The notes beneath the pieces are model-generated. The model did no database searches. It was not told the origin of the DNA and was given only the letters and a program-made list of their open reading frames with translations. Position numbers and translations under genes: made by a program. Below, one piece after another: positions 7,503-15,945 of a DNA stretch of 64,000 bases (positions are counted from its first letter, which is position 1; each line of letters begins with the position of its first letter). This stretch comes from Planococcus sp. ISL-110. Its GTDB lineage: Bacteria > Bacillota > Bacilli > Bacillales_A > Planococcaceae. Where the stretch lies: the NCBI RefSeq assembly GCF_018613575.1, contig NZ_JAGGPX010000012.1, forward strand, positions 149,224-213,223, given 5' to 3'.

Positions 7503-8438
7503 TTATCCAGCCTGGTTATCAGTATTTATTTTCTGCTCATATAGTTTCAACTTGGTGTAAATGATCTCCAGGATAGGAACAGTCATCTCCATTTCCTCCG
7601 ACCGGGCAAGCAGGTAGCCCTGCAGATGTTCGGCTTCGGTAGGCTGCAACTTTTCAATATCCCGCTGCATTGACGACTTCATCCCGGCAGCCATGCTATT
7701 GATACGTTTTAGTTGTTTATCTGCAATTCCCGGTTGTATCGGAGCTTCCATCTTTTGCATGATTGCAGCAAGCTCCTGCAAAAGCGTATGAATGGTACGC
7801 TGGCCTGTTTCAAGATCCCGTATCGGACCGATAGGCGATTCCATCATTGAAGTGATGCCTGACATCGCCGTAATAAACAGATATTTATGCCACATTTCCT
7901 GATTGATGTTGTCGCTTTTGATAAATTCTGCTTTGGTTCCTGTAAATGCCTGCTCCAGTCTTTCGATTCGCTCTGTCTTTTCACCTGTCCGTTCTCCGTA
8001 AACCAATTGGTGCACGGGGCTTGTCTGGACAATTGTGCCATCTTCCGCTAAAGTCGTTTCGACAAAGCACAAGCCTCCAATGACTCTTTCTTCTCCAAAA
8101 GCTTTAGTCAACAGCTGCAGATGAGCAATGCCGTTCAGTAAAGGCAAAATCATGGTTTCTGCACTGACGAATGGCCGGATGTCCTCTATCGCACCGGCAA
8201 GCTGGTAGGATTTTGTGGAAACCAGCACGACATCAAACGGTGGACTTTGGTCTTTTTTGGTGATCAGCTTTGGCTGCAGCTGCAGATCTCCGTGTTTGCT
8301 TTGGATTTTCAAACCTGTCTGTTGCAGCTTGTCCTTTCTGCCTTCCCTAACCAGGAAAGTGACATCCTCCCCTTTTTCCAGTAACCGCCCACCAAAGTAT
8401 CCACCGATTGCACCTGCTCCAACGATTAAAATCTTCAT
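7503..8438 (-). CDS. Ketopantoate reductase family (PanE/ApbA) oxidoreductase
   Basis: NADPH-dependent 2-oxo acid reductase family, 311 residues. It begins with the dinucleotide-binding 'GAGAIGGYFGG' (residues 7-17) and has a C-terminal helical domain with 'NQEMWHKYLF' carrying the family's conserved lysine. PanE makes pantoate for coenzyme A, but here the gene is the last of an acyl-CoA operon, so a different hydroxy or keto acid substrate is possible. It starts at an ATG with GAGGAG 7 bases upstream, 15 bases after the MBL gene. The family is secure; the pantothenate role is uncertain. Confidence 0.85.
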   Translation of the reverse strand: MKILIVGAGAIGGYFGGRLLEKGEDVTFLVREGRKDKLQQTGLKIQSKHGDLQLQPKLITKKDQSPPFDVVLVSTKSYQLAGAIEDIRPFVSAETMILPLLNGIAHLQLLTKAFGEERVIGGLCFVETTLAEDGTIVQTSPVHQLVYGERTGEKTERIERLEQAFTGTKAEFIKSDNINQEMWHKYLFITAMSGITSMMESPIGPIRDLETGQRTIHTLLQELAAIMQKMEAPIQPGIADKQLKRINSMAAGMKSSMQRDIEKLQPTEAEHLQGYLLARSEEMEMTVPILEIIYTKLKLYEQKINTDNQAG

Positions 8439-8453
8439 TTCCCCACTCCTCTT

Positions 8454-9437
8454 CTATACTTTTTCATAGAGCCACATACCATCGTTCATTTCTCGTATAC
8501 ATTCTTTTTTATGCCGCAAGTATTCCAGATGCGACAGCGTTTCTCCAACGGCAAAGCGCATTTCATGAACGGTCAAAGGCCGTCGGAATAATATTTCGCA
8601 GGCTTGGAAAATACTGATTGGATTTTGGATGGCCTCCAGCGTCTCATCCAGCCGCTCATCATGATGTGCCGACAGTTCATCAATTCGTTGATTGGCTCCA
8701 TAGAATGGTTTTCCATGAGAAGGAATAACAAATTCAGCATCCAACTCCTTAATCTTTTCCAATGAACTCAAATACGATGCCAAAGGATCGGCATTGCCAT
8801 GAAACCAATACGAAATATTAGGTGTGATTTTCGGTAAAATATGGTCTGCAGAAAATAGCGTTTTCTGCTCTTCACTGTAAAAACAGATCATGCCATCTGA
8901 ATGTCCGGGTGTATAAATGACCCGGTATTCGAAACGGCCAATCTGCACGAAATCGCCTTCTGCCAAATACTGTCCGATTTGCGGCAAAGGAAAAACAAGC
9001 GCCTTGAATTCTTCCGTGTTCCTTGCCATCTGAACCGCTTGTTCTTCAGGAATTCCAGAAGCCCGATAGTTTTGGGGTATGTTATCCAAAAATGGAGATG
9101 CCCAAGCAGCCATGCCTGCTTGGGCATCCGTTTCTGTCATTCGGACGGTTGCACCCGTTTTCCCCTGCAATTCGCCCACGTATCCAAAATGGTCCGGATG
9201 ATAATGAGTCACCAGTATATCGGTGACTTTTTTATCCTTCAGCTTCTGATTCCACAACCCTTTTGTAATGTCATTGTTCAATCCGGCATCGATAACCGTC
9301 CATCCTTGATCATTTTCTGCCAGAAAACAGTTTACATGATTCAAACGAAAGGGCAGGTCAATCCGAACCAGTTCAATTCCGAGCTTTTCCAACATCGCTG
9401 CAGATTCAAGTCCTTCATTTGCCAGTGGCTGCGTCAT
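8454..9437 (-). CDS. MBL-fold metallo-hydrolase
   Basis: A 327-residue metallo-beta-lactamase-fold hydrolase. The metal motif H78-x-H80-x-D82-H83 ('THYHPDHFG') is intact, followed by 'PGHSDG', 'SADHI' and 'IPSHG' carrying the later ligands. A C-terminal helical segment from about residue 250 resembles LACTB2-type proteins. The substrate is unknown; a thioester or lactone fits the operon. The ATG overlaps the stop of the upstream reductase gene as ATGA, with no strong Shine-Dalgarno, so translation is probably coupled. Confidence 0.85.
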   Translation of the reverse strand: MTQPLANEGLESAAMLEKLGIELVRIDLPFRLNHVNCFLAENDQGWTVIDAGLNNDITKGLWNQKLKDKKVTDILVTHYHPDHFGYVGELQGKTGATVRMTETDAQAGMAAWASPFLDNIPQNYRASGIPEEQAVQMARNTEEFKALVFPLPQIGQYLAEGDFVQIGRFEYRVIYTPGHSDGMICFYSEEQKTLFSADHILPKITPNISYWFHGNADPLASYLSSLEKIKELDAEFVIPSHGKPFYGANQRIDELSAHHDERLDETLEAIQNPISIFQACEILFRRPLTVHEMRFAVGETLSHLEYLRHKKECIREMNDGMWLYEKV

Positions 9438-10411
9438 GGCTTCAGCACAAGCTTTCCGATGGTTTTCCGTCCCTGGAGCGATTTATGCGCTTTAGCAGCT
9501 TCTGCAAGCGGATAGGTTGCGCCAATTGTTAAAATCAATTCTCCACTCTTCATATAGCCCAACAATTCGCTGAAACTCCGTTGGAACAATTCTGGATAAC
9601 GCATAATCTGAGGCAGGAAAAAGCCGATGACTGACTGATTCTTGCGCATTAGCTGCCCAGGGTTGAAAGTGGCCTGTTCTCCACTGGCAGCTCCGAATAT
9701 GACCAGCCGCCCAAATGGAGCGAGACATTTCACGGTTTGGTTGAAAACCTCGCCCCCCACCATTTCAAGTGCCAGATCTACACCTTTGCCATCAGTGATC
9801 GACTTTACTTTTTCGACCCACCCTTCTTCCGTATAGTTGACCAGATGGGTTGCTCCCATTTTCTGTGCATGAAACAGCTTTTCTTCCGTACTGGCGGTTG
9901 CGATGATTTTTCCAGCTCCAAAAATCCTGGCTAACTGTACTGCAATTGCACCGACACCACCGGCCGCTGCATGAATCAGCACCGTTTCCCCTTTTTCGAG
10001 GCGGCCCATGGTTTTTAGAATATGGTAAGCACTCAGCCCTTGCAGCGGCAATGCAACAGCCTCGTCAAAACCGACGCCTTCTGGAACTTCTGTCAGGACA
10101 CTTTGGTCAACTGCAGCGTATTCCGCGTATCCTGCAGAACCGATAAGCGCAACCACGCGATCACCCGCTTTAAAGTTTTCCACATCTTCTCCAATTTCAA
10201 CAATCACGCCCGCCACTTCTGAACCTGGAATGTAAGGCAGTTCAGTCGGCACTACATACTTTCCTTCACGCCTTGCTGTGTCAGCATAATTAACACCAAT
10301 TGCCTTTACTTCGATAATGACTTCTGTAGCTGCTGGATCCGGTTTCTCCGCTTCAACAAACTGCAGCACATCCGGCCCACCATATTCCTCAAACTTAATA
10401 ACTTTCATCAT
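9434..10411 (-). CDS. NADPH:quinone oxidoreductase (zeta-crystallin type)
   Basis: A 325-residue medium-chain reductase of the Qor/zeta-crystallin type without zinc. It has a GroES-like half with 'GVNYADTARREGKY' (from residue 39) and the NADP loop 'AAAGGVGAIAVQLARIFGAG' from residue 148. It probably reduces quinones or enoyl/enone groups in the cytosol. AGGGGGAGA precedes two adjacent ATGs at 10411 and 10408. It lies between the acyl-CoA dehydrogenase and the MBL hydrolase in the same operon, which hints at an enoyl intermediate; this is inference. Confidence 0.87.
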   Translation of the reverse strand: MMKVIKFEEYGGPDVLQFVEAEKPDPAATEVIIEVKAIGVNYADTARREGKYVVPTELPYIPGSEVAGVIVEIGEDVENFKAGDRVVALIGSAGYAEYAAVDQSVLTEVPEGVGFDEAVALPLQGLSAYHILKTMGRLEKGETVLIHAAAGGVGAIAVQLARIFGAGKIIATASTEEKLFHAQKMGATHLVNYTEEGWVEKVKSITDGKGVDLALEMVGGEVFNQTVKCLAPFGRLVIFGAASGEQATFNPGQLMRKNQSVIGFFLPQIMRYPELFQRSFSELLGYMKSGELILTIGATYPLAEAAKAHKSLQGRKTIGKLVLKP

Positions 10412-10420
10412 TGTCTCCCC

Positions 10421-12187
10421 CTAACAAATATAATGTTCCGTATCCACCAGCTTTGCAGCAATCTGCCGCTTCACTTTATCAAGGCCGCCTCGCTGCAGGC
10501 GGGTCAATTCATTTGTCACAGCGGCCGTATTGCGGGCCAATTGCGCTTCCTGAGAAGCTGCCTGCATCAATTTGCGCGACGCCATTTCCACTGCCACCAG
10601 TGTATCTCCAGTTAATGCCTGCACCATGAGAACTTTCTGAGCAGACTGCTTTTCCTTATCTGTTTGGATGGCTTTCGCTGTTCTCATCACTGCAGATTCC
10701 AAAGCGTATAAAGCAATTGCGATATCGGCCAATGCCATCAGAACTTCCTGCTCTTCGCCTAGTCCACTGCCATATGCTTCGTAGGCAATGCCTGTACTGA
10801 AAAGGAAAATGCGGCGTATCGCCTTTACAGCTTCTATTTCCCGGGAAATAGGGCCCTCTGTTTTTTTGGGGGGTGATTTCATTTCTTCAATGGCCGAAGC
10901 CGTCAATTGAGGCAATGGCACTTTTCCTTTCGCCGCCTGTTTCAACAGATTTCCAGGGATCAGCAAACGGTTCACTTCATTTGTCCCTTCAAAAATCCGG
11001 TTGATCCGTGAATCCCGATACATTTGTTCCACTTTGTATTCCTTGATAAAGCCATAACCCCCGTGCAATTGCAGCGCTTCATCCGCTACAAAGTCGAGTG
11101 TTTCCGAACCATGCACTTTACAAACTGCACATTCGACCGCATACTCCATCAACTGTTTGGCAATGGTGCCATGATCTTCGGATTCATAAAGGCTGCCGAG
11201 TGCATCCTCAAGATACCCGGCAGTTCGGTATTGCAGGGATTCAGAAGCATAAATACGCAGCGCCATATTAGCCAATTTTTCCTGCGTTGCTGTAAATTCA
11301 GCAATCGCTTTGCCGAATTGGCGTCGCTCCTTGGTGTATTTCAAGGCCAATTCCAGCCCATATTTGGCCGCGCCCATACAGGCAGAACCCAAATTATAGC
11401 GCCCTAAATTCAAGACATTCAAAGCGATGACGTGGCCTTTTCCGATTTCGCCAAGCAAATTCTCCACCGGTACTCTGCAATCCTCGAAAATGACTGCACG
11501 CGTAGAAGAACCTTTAATGCCCATCTTCTGTTCCTCAGGGCCAAGCGATAGGCCGGGATGGTCTTTTTCAACGATGAACGCAGTAAAGGCAATGCCATCG
11601 ACTTTTGCATAAACGATGAATGTATCTGAAAAATCCGCATTGGTGATGAACATTTTCGTTCCATTTAATAGGTAATGAGTTCCACTCTCGTTCAGCTTGG
11701 CAGTGGTTGTGGCAGAAAGCGCATCTGATCCGGCTCCAGGTTCTGTCAGGCAATAGGCCCCAATAAATTCGCCTGAAGCCAATTTCGGCAAATACTTCTC
11801 TTTTTGCTGAGGCGTTCCAAAATAAGTGATCGGCAAAGTTGCAATGCACGTATGGTTAGAGTGCGCCACACCGTATCCTCCAGCTGAACCAAGTGACTCG
11901 CCGACCAGCCCTTTGCTGATCTTGTCCAGGCCGAGGCCTCCATATGCTTCCGGAACACTGTGTCCCAGCAAACCCAACTCCCCTGCTTTTCCAAAAAGCT
12001 CTTTGACCAATCCGAAGTTTTGGTTTTCAATTTCTTCATTGTTCGGCCGAACTTCCTTCTCTAAAAAGCGCTTAGCTGTTTTAGCGATCAATTGGTGCTC
12101 ATCAGTAAAGTCTTCCGGCGTAAAAAAACGTTCGGATGCCTGGTAAAGAAATGCCGCTCCTTTGTATCCCGCAATTTTAGTTTCCAT
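10421..12187 (-). CDS. Acyl-CoA dehydrogenase, long FadE-type
   Basis: FAD-dependent dehydrogenase making the alpha-beta double bond of acyl-CoA, the first step of beta-oxidation. The 588 residues match the long Gram-positive FadE form, which carries an extra C-terminal domain. 'CLTEPGAGSDA' (substrate/FAD motif, near residue 150) and 'IFEGTNEVNR' (catalytic glutamate region, near residue 410) are visible. The ATG at 12187 is preceded by GAGGAG at 7 bases; upstream in-frame methionines fall inside the thioesterase gene. It overlaps that gene's end by 11 bases. Confidence 0.93.
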   Translation of the reverse strand: METKIAGYKGAAFLYQASERFFTPEDFTDEHQLIAKTAKRFLEKEVRPNNEEIENQNFGLVKELFGKAGELGLLGHSVPEAYGGLGLDKISKGLVGESLGSAGGYGVAHSNHTCIATLPITYFGTPQQKEKYLPKLASGEFIGAYCLTEPGAGSDALSATTTAKLNESGTHYLLNGTKMFITNADFSDTFIVYAKVDGIAFTAFIVEKDHPGLSLGPEEQKMGIKGSSTRAVIFEDCRVPVENLLGEIGKGHVIALNVLNLGRYNLGSACMGAAKYGLELALKYTKERRQFGKAIAEFTATQEKLANMALRIYASESLQYRTAGYLEDALGSLYESEDHGTIAKQLMEYAVECAVCKVHGSETLDFVADEALQLHGGYGFIKEYKVEQMYRDSRINRIFEGTNEVNRLLIPGNLLKQAAKGKVPLPQLTASAIEEMKSPPKKTEGPISREIEAVKAIRRIFLFSTGIAYEAYGSGLGEEQEVLMALADIAIALYALESAVMRTAKAIQTDKEKQSAQKVLMVQALTGDTLVAVEMASRKLMQAASQEAQLARNTAAVTNELTRLQRGGLDKVKRQIAAKLVDTEHYIC

Positions 12188-12599
12188 GATGGCTCTCCTC
12201 TTTGACCAAATATTTTTCCAGCTGCCGGCGATTGGCTTCAGGCAAAGCTTCACTTTTTTGGATTTTGAAGTTGAAATGAACGGCATTTGCCTGCCCTTTT
12301 GCAATAAGCGCTCCGCTTTCCGCATCTTTGATTTCATGTAAAACCTGAAAACTTGAATTGCCGATTCGGCTGACTTCTGTCAGCACAATCAACTTTTGAT
12401 TGTAGTAGCCTTGACTGATGAAATCACAGGAAGCTGAAGCAAGAATGATTTTCCAATTGCTGATGTCATGCCCAAATCCCAGTTCCGCGAAAAAGTCAGT
12501 CCGTGCTTCTTCCAGATAGATGAAGTAGCTTATATTGCTGATGTGCCCCAATGCATCCGTTTCACTAAACCGTACTTTCACCGGAATTTCATATGCCAT
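12177..12599 (-). CDS. Acyl-CoA thioesterase, 4HBT hotdog family
   Basis: A 140-residue single hotdog-fold thioesterase of the YbgC/4HBT type. The N-terminal active-site block 'SETDALGHISNISYF' has D15 and H19 in the usual places, followed by the central helix 'YLEEARTDFF'. It would release free acid from acyl-CoA in the cytosol. AAGGAGG lies 9 bases before the ATG. It sits between the TetR and acyl-CoA dehydrogenase genes. A paralogue with the same motif is at 60001-60426. Confidence 0.88.
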   Translation of the reverse strand: MAYEIPVKVRFSETDALGHISNISYFIYLEEARTDFFAELGFGHDISNWKIILASASCDFISQGYYNQKLIVLTEVSRIGNSSFQVLHEIKDAESGALIAKGQANAVHFNFKIQKSEALPEANRRQLEKYLVKEESHHGN

Positions 12600-12621
12600 T
12601 TCTATTTTCCTCCTTTACACG

Positions 12622-13179
12622 TCAAACGATGCCGTTCAAAATCAAATCACCGTATATGCTGGCCAGTTGATCCGCTGAAATTCCTCCCGCTGGATTAAAC
12701 CATTGATAGCTCCAATTCGTGACACCTAAAATAGCAAAAGCGATCATTTCAGGTTCAAGCCCTTGCCGGAATTCATGTTCAACGATGCCGTCACTTATGA
12801 TCTTCTCGAGGTTTTTCCGAAATTTTTCACGCTTCGCTTTTACTTCCACCGCATTCTTTTCACTTAAATGCCGCATTTCCCTGAAGAACACTTTCCCGCT
12901 CGGTCCATGGTTTGCGATATCCGTAATCAACAATGCAACAAGCTGCTCTAGTTTTTCACGATTGCTGAGCTGGCTTTGCCGAATTTTTCCCTGGCTTTCC
13001 AGCAGATCATCAATATAGCCTAAGTGAATGTCCATCAGCAGCTGCTCTTTGCTGGTAAAATAATAGTAAAACGTTCCTTTCGTCACACCTAAAGCTTCAA
13101 CAATGTCTTGTATAGACGTCTCACTAAAGCCTTTTTTCTCAAACAGGAGTATACTTTGCCGTTTAATGTCTTCTTTCAT
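12622..13179 (-). CDS. TetR-family regulator of the acyl-CoA operon
   Basis: A 185-residue TetR/AcrR repressor. The N-terminal helix-turn-helix is clear ('TSIQDIVEALGVTKGTFYYY', residues 21-40), followed by an all-helical ligand domain. In Bacillus, FadR of this family represses fatty-acid degradation genes and is released by acyl-CoA. The ATG at 13179 has a weak GGGGAA upstream; an extension to 13251 would overlap the dehydrogenase gene. It is the second gene of the operon, and a palindrome in the operon promoter is its likely operator, giving autoregulation. Confidence 0.9.
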   Translation of the reverse strand: MKEDIKRQSILLFEKKGFSETSIQDIVEALGVTKGTFYYYFTSKEQLLMDIHLGYIDDLLESQGKIRQSQLSNREKLEQLVALLITDIANHGPSGKVFFREMRHLSEKNAVEVKAKREKFRKNLEKIISDGIVEHEFRQGLEPEMIAFAILGVTNWSYQWFNPAGGISADQLASIYGDLILNGIV

Positions 13180-13210
13180 GACTATTCCCCGCCATTCGTT
13201 TTTCGGTAAC

Positions 13211-13984
13211 TTAGACAGCGTGCATGCCGCCGTCGACAACGATGACATCACCGGTTATGTAATCAGAAGCTTTGGATGCCAGGAACAAAGCCGTTCCTTT
13301 CAAGTCCTCTTCTGTCCCGAAACGATTTAAAGGAGTCTGGGCCAGCAGTCCTTTCTGCCCTTTTTCCATGACCGCTTTCGACATTTTGGTCGGAAAGAAT
13401 CCGGGAGCGATGGCGTTGACGTTAATGTTATGCTGCCCCCATTTGGCAGCGAGGTCTTTTGTAAAAGTGATGACTGCCCCTTTGCTGGTGTTGTAGCCAA
13501 TGGTATCCATGAGGGTCGGATCGATCCCCCCCAATCCTGCGACCGATGAAATATTGATGATTTTCCCCTTCTTTTGTTCGATCATCGCCTTTCCCACTTC
13601 ACGGCTCATCAGGAATGTACCTGTCACATTTACATCCATGACTTTTTTCCAGGCATCGAGTGGCATATCGACAACAGGCGCTCCCCATGTCGCACCTGAG
13701 TTGTTGACCAGAATATCAATGGAACCAAACTTCTCGAGTGTTTGTTGAACGACGTTTTCTACATCTTCCGGATTAGTGACATCACATGCCAGAGCAAGCG
13801 TGCCGACGCCCATTCCAGTCAGCTTGTCAGCTGTTTCCTGGCAAGCCTCTATTTTCCGTGAACACAATACAACGTTCGCGCCTGCTTCAGCAAACGCCTC
13901 CGCCATCATGGCGCCAAGACCTCGGCCACCACCCGTGATAATTGCCGTTTTTCCCTTTAGTGTGAATAAGTCCATTACGCTCAT
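13211..13984 (-). CDS. Short-chain dehydrogenase/reductase, first gene of the acyl-CoA operon
   Basis: A 257-residue classical SDR with the cofactor loop TGGGRGLG (residues 17-24), a variant NNSG motif, catalytic serine in 'NISSVAG' and the YxxxK pair in 'YNTSKGA'. It probably acts as a 3-hydroxyacyl or gluconate-type dehydrogenase; the substrate cannot be read from sequence. AGGGGG is 7 bases before the ATG. It heads the seven-gene unit running down to 7503, with a 31-base gap to the TetR gene. Confidence 0.87.
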   Translation of the reverse strand: MSVMDLFTLKGKTAIITGGGRGLGAMMAEAFAEAGANVVLCSRKIEACQETADKLTGMGVGTLALACDVTNPEDVENVVQQTLEKFGSIDILVNNSGATWGAPVVDMPLDAWKKVMDVNVTGTFLMSREVGKAMIEQKKGKIINISSVAGLGGIDPTLMDTIGYNTSKGAVITFTKDLAAKWGQHNINVNAIAPGFFPTKMSKAVMEKGQKGLLAQTPLNRFGTEEDLKGTALFLASKASDYITGDVIVVDGGMHAV

Positions 13985-14012
13985 TTTCCATCCCCCTGAC
14001 TAATAATTTTCT

Positions 14013-14041
14013 TTTATACTAACTAGTTGGTATGTTCAGAA
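14013..14041 (-). promoter_or_regulatory. Promoter of the acyl-CoA operon
   Basis: On the minus strand TTCTGA (14036-14041) and TATAAA (14013-14018) are 17 bases apart. The -35 is weak. The palindrome at 14016-14033 fills the spacer. Confidence 0.5.
14016..14033. promoter_or_regulatory. Palindromic operator, probable TetR target
   Basis: ATACTAACTAGTTGGTAT is an 18-base near-perfect palindrome with one mismatched pair, lying inside the promoter spacer. This placement and length suit a TetR dimer, and the adjacent operon encodes one. Binding is inferred. Confidence 0.65.
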
Positions 14042-14054
14042 TACTTAAACTTTA

Positions 14055-14068
14055 TGTTAACGTTTTCA
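14055..14068. promoter_or_regulatory. Candidate cre (CcpA) site upstream of the acyl-CoA operon
   Basis: TGTTAACGTTTTCA fits the relaxed cre consensus TGWNANCGNTNWCA at every position. It lies 14 bases upstream of the -35 hexamer. In B. subtilis the FadR regulon is under catabolite repression, so the context agrees. Confidence 0.5.
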
Positions 14069-14096
14069 ATTTCGGATTGCAAGGAGGGATTCAACG

Positions 14097-14121
14097 AAAA
14101 AACCTCTTCCTTCTATGAGGC
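14097..14121 (-). terminator. Weak terminator after the threonine dehydratase gene
   Basis: Short CCTC/GAGG stem with a 10-base loop, followed on the minus strand by six T. Confidence 0.5.
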
Positions 14122-15072
14122 TTAACTGCTTAAAAAGCATGGAATTTGATGCAGGTCGACGTTGCCCCCTGACAAAATAACGACAGCCTTTTCATTTGCC
14201 TTGCCGGCTTTGCCTGCCATCACCGCAGCCAGAGCCGTCGCACCTGATGGTTCTATCAGTTGTTTCGTACGTTCGAGCAGAAATTGGAACGCTTCTTTTA
14301 TTTCCGCTTCTGAAACTAAAACCAACTCGTCCAAATGCTCTCTCAGAATCGGAAACGTCAAATCACCAGGTTGCGAGGTACGCAGTCCGTCCGCGATGGT
14401 TGAGGTTCCGAAAATGGCAGTGATTACACCTTTCTGAAGTGATAAGAACGTATCGTTTGCGGTCTCAGGCTCTACACCGACCACCCGGATTTCCGGTTTC
14501 AAGGATTTTACCGCACATAGAATTCCGCCGATCAACCCGCCGCCGCCAATCGGCACGACGATCACTTCGACGTCCGGCACCTGCTCCAAAATTTCGAGTG
14601 CGATAGTCCCTTGGCCAGCAATGACAGCAGGATGATCATATGGGGGTATGTATAAGCCGTGATTGTCTTCTGCCAATTGCCTGGCTCTCGGTATCCGATC
14701 AGCGGATGTCATCCCACAATGCTCGACTACGGCCCCGTAGGCTCTGATTGCTTCGACTTTCGCGCGGTTGGCGTCCTCCGGCACGACGATCACTGCTGGA
14801 ATGCCCAACTGACCTGCAATATAGGCAACGGCCTGGCCATGATTGCCGGACGATGCTGCGGTGATAAACCGGGCGCCTCCTGCCATCGCCTGCTTCACCG
14901 CATTCGTGGCTCCGCGCATTTTGAAGGAGCCCGACTTTTGAAGATGCTCTGCTTTCAAGTAGACCCGCAGTCCACAGCGTTCATTTAAAAGTGAAGAAGT
15001 TAAAATCGGCGTTTTATGGATAGTATCGCTGATTCTCTCTTGTGCCTTTTTCACATCATTCAGGTTGACCAT
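14122..15072 (-). CDS. Threonine/serine dehydratase (PLP fold type II)
   Basis: PLP enzyme that deaminates threonine to 2-oxobutyrate and ammonia. The 316-residue length without a C-terminal ACT-like domain points to a catabolic (TdcB-like) or serine racemase-type enzyme, not biosynthetic IlvA. The PLP lysine is K51 in 'SGSFKMRGA', with 'SSGNHGQAVA' and the glycine loop 'IGGGGLIGG' also visible. The ATG at 15072 has AAGGGG upstream; a GTG three codons earlier overlaps that site. It is monocistronic. Confidence 0.9.
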   Translation of the reverse strand: MVNLNDVKKAQERISDTIHKTPILTSSLLNERCGLRVYLKAEHLQKSGSFKMRGATNAVKQAMAGGARFITAASSGNHGQAVAYIAGQLGIPAVIVVPEDANRAKVEAIRAYGAVVEHCGMTSADRIPRARQLAEDNHGLYIPPYDHPAVIAGQGTIALEILEQVPDVEVIVVPIGGGGLIGGILCAVKSLKPEIRVVGVEPETANDTFLSLQKGVITAIFGTSTIADGLRTSQPGDLTFPILREHLDELVLVSEAEIKEAFQFLLERTKQLIEPSGATALAAVMAGKAGKANEKAVVILSGGNVDLHQIPCFLSS

Positions 15073-15294
15073 TTTGCCCACCCCTTTATCCTCTTGGTTA
15101 AAGTCTCCGTATGTCCGTATCTTATCACAATTGCATCAAGAAAATTAATTATTCAGATAAATTACAAACCCATTAATGATCCAGTGCACACCCAACTTAA
15201 TTTCTTCTATAAATACAGATAGTTGAAGCGAGTATTCAATCCACCGCCTTTACTGTAGACTAAGGGTGCGAATCCTTGAAAAGGAGTGGAGATA

Positions 15295-15855
15295 TTGTTG
15301 AAACGATTGGTCGTCACCGGCTACAAGCAACATGAACTGGGAATATTCGACGAAAAGAATCCGGGCATCCGCTTTATCAAAAAAGCACTGGAAAATCGGT
15401 TTCGCGCGTTGCTTGATGAAGGATTGGAATGGATCATCTTAAGCGGGCAGCTCGGTGTTGAAACTTGGGCTGCAGAAGTGGCACTGGATATGAAAAAAGA
15501 ATTTCCGGAGTTGAAATATGCAGTCCTGACACCCTTCCTTGAGCAAGAAAAACGATGGAACGAAACCAAACAAGAACAATACCGGATGATCATCTCCAAA
15601 GCTGACTTTCATCGCAGTTTGACCAGCAAACCCTACGAAGCACCCTGGCAATTTATCGAAAAGAACAAATTTTTTCTGCGCAATTCCGATGGTATCCTAA
15701 TTATCTATGATGAAGAAACCGATGGCTCACCCAAATTCATTAAAAAAGAAGCCGAGCGTTATGCAGAAACCTCAGACTACCAAGTGATGACGATAACCGG
15801 CGATGATCTGCGCGTTGTGACAGAAGAAGAACAAATGAATGAATGGGACAACTAA
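15295..15855 (+). CDS. ypsA: YpsA (DUF1273, SLOG superfamily) protein
   Basis: A 186-residue homologue of Bacillus YpsA. The order of motifs matches: 'VTGYK', 'ELGIFDEKNPGIRFIKKAL', 'GLEWIILSGQLGVETWAAE', 'SDGILIIYDEETDGSPKF' and 'TGDDLRVV'. YpsA adopts a Rossmann-like SLOG fold and has been linked to cell division and redox or nucleotide-sugar sensing in Firmicutes. The start is a TTG: 15295 has GGAG 8 bases upstream, and 15298 is the alternative. The gene is followed by the BCCT transporter after 90 bases. Confidence 0.88.
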   Translation: MLKRLVVTGYKQHELGIFDEKNPGIRFIKKALENRFRALLDEGLEWIILSGQLGVETWAAEVALDMKKEFPELKYAVLTPFLEQEKRWNETKQEQYRMIISKADFHRSLTSKPYEAPWQFIEKNKFFLRNSDGILIIYDEETDGSPKFIKKEAERYAETSDYQVMTITGDDLRVVTEEEQMNEWDN

Positions 15856-15879
15856 AAACTTGTCAACACCTTCCTCCAG

Positions 15880-15908
15880 TTGACTATGCGCCTGCTTTTA
15901 GGTAACCT
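15880..15908 (+). promoter_or_regulatory. Possible promoter of the BCCT transporter
   Basis: TTGACT at 15880-15885 and TAACCT at 15903-15908 are 17 bases apart. The -10 is poor. A small palindrome, TTAACAACTATGTTAA, follows at 15908-15923. Confidence 0.35.
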
Positions 15909-15945
15909 TAACAACTATGTTAAAAAAATTATTTCAGGAGGAATT

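Noticed and set aside
8901-9515. 204-residue frame opposite the MBL hydrolase
   Set aside because: Antisense shadow of a gene with intact metal motif; no RBS.
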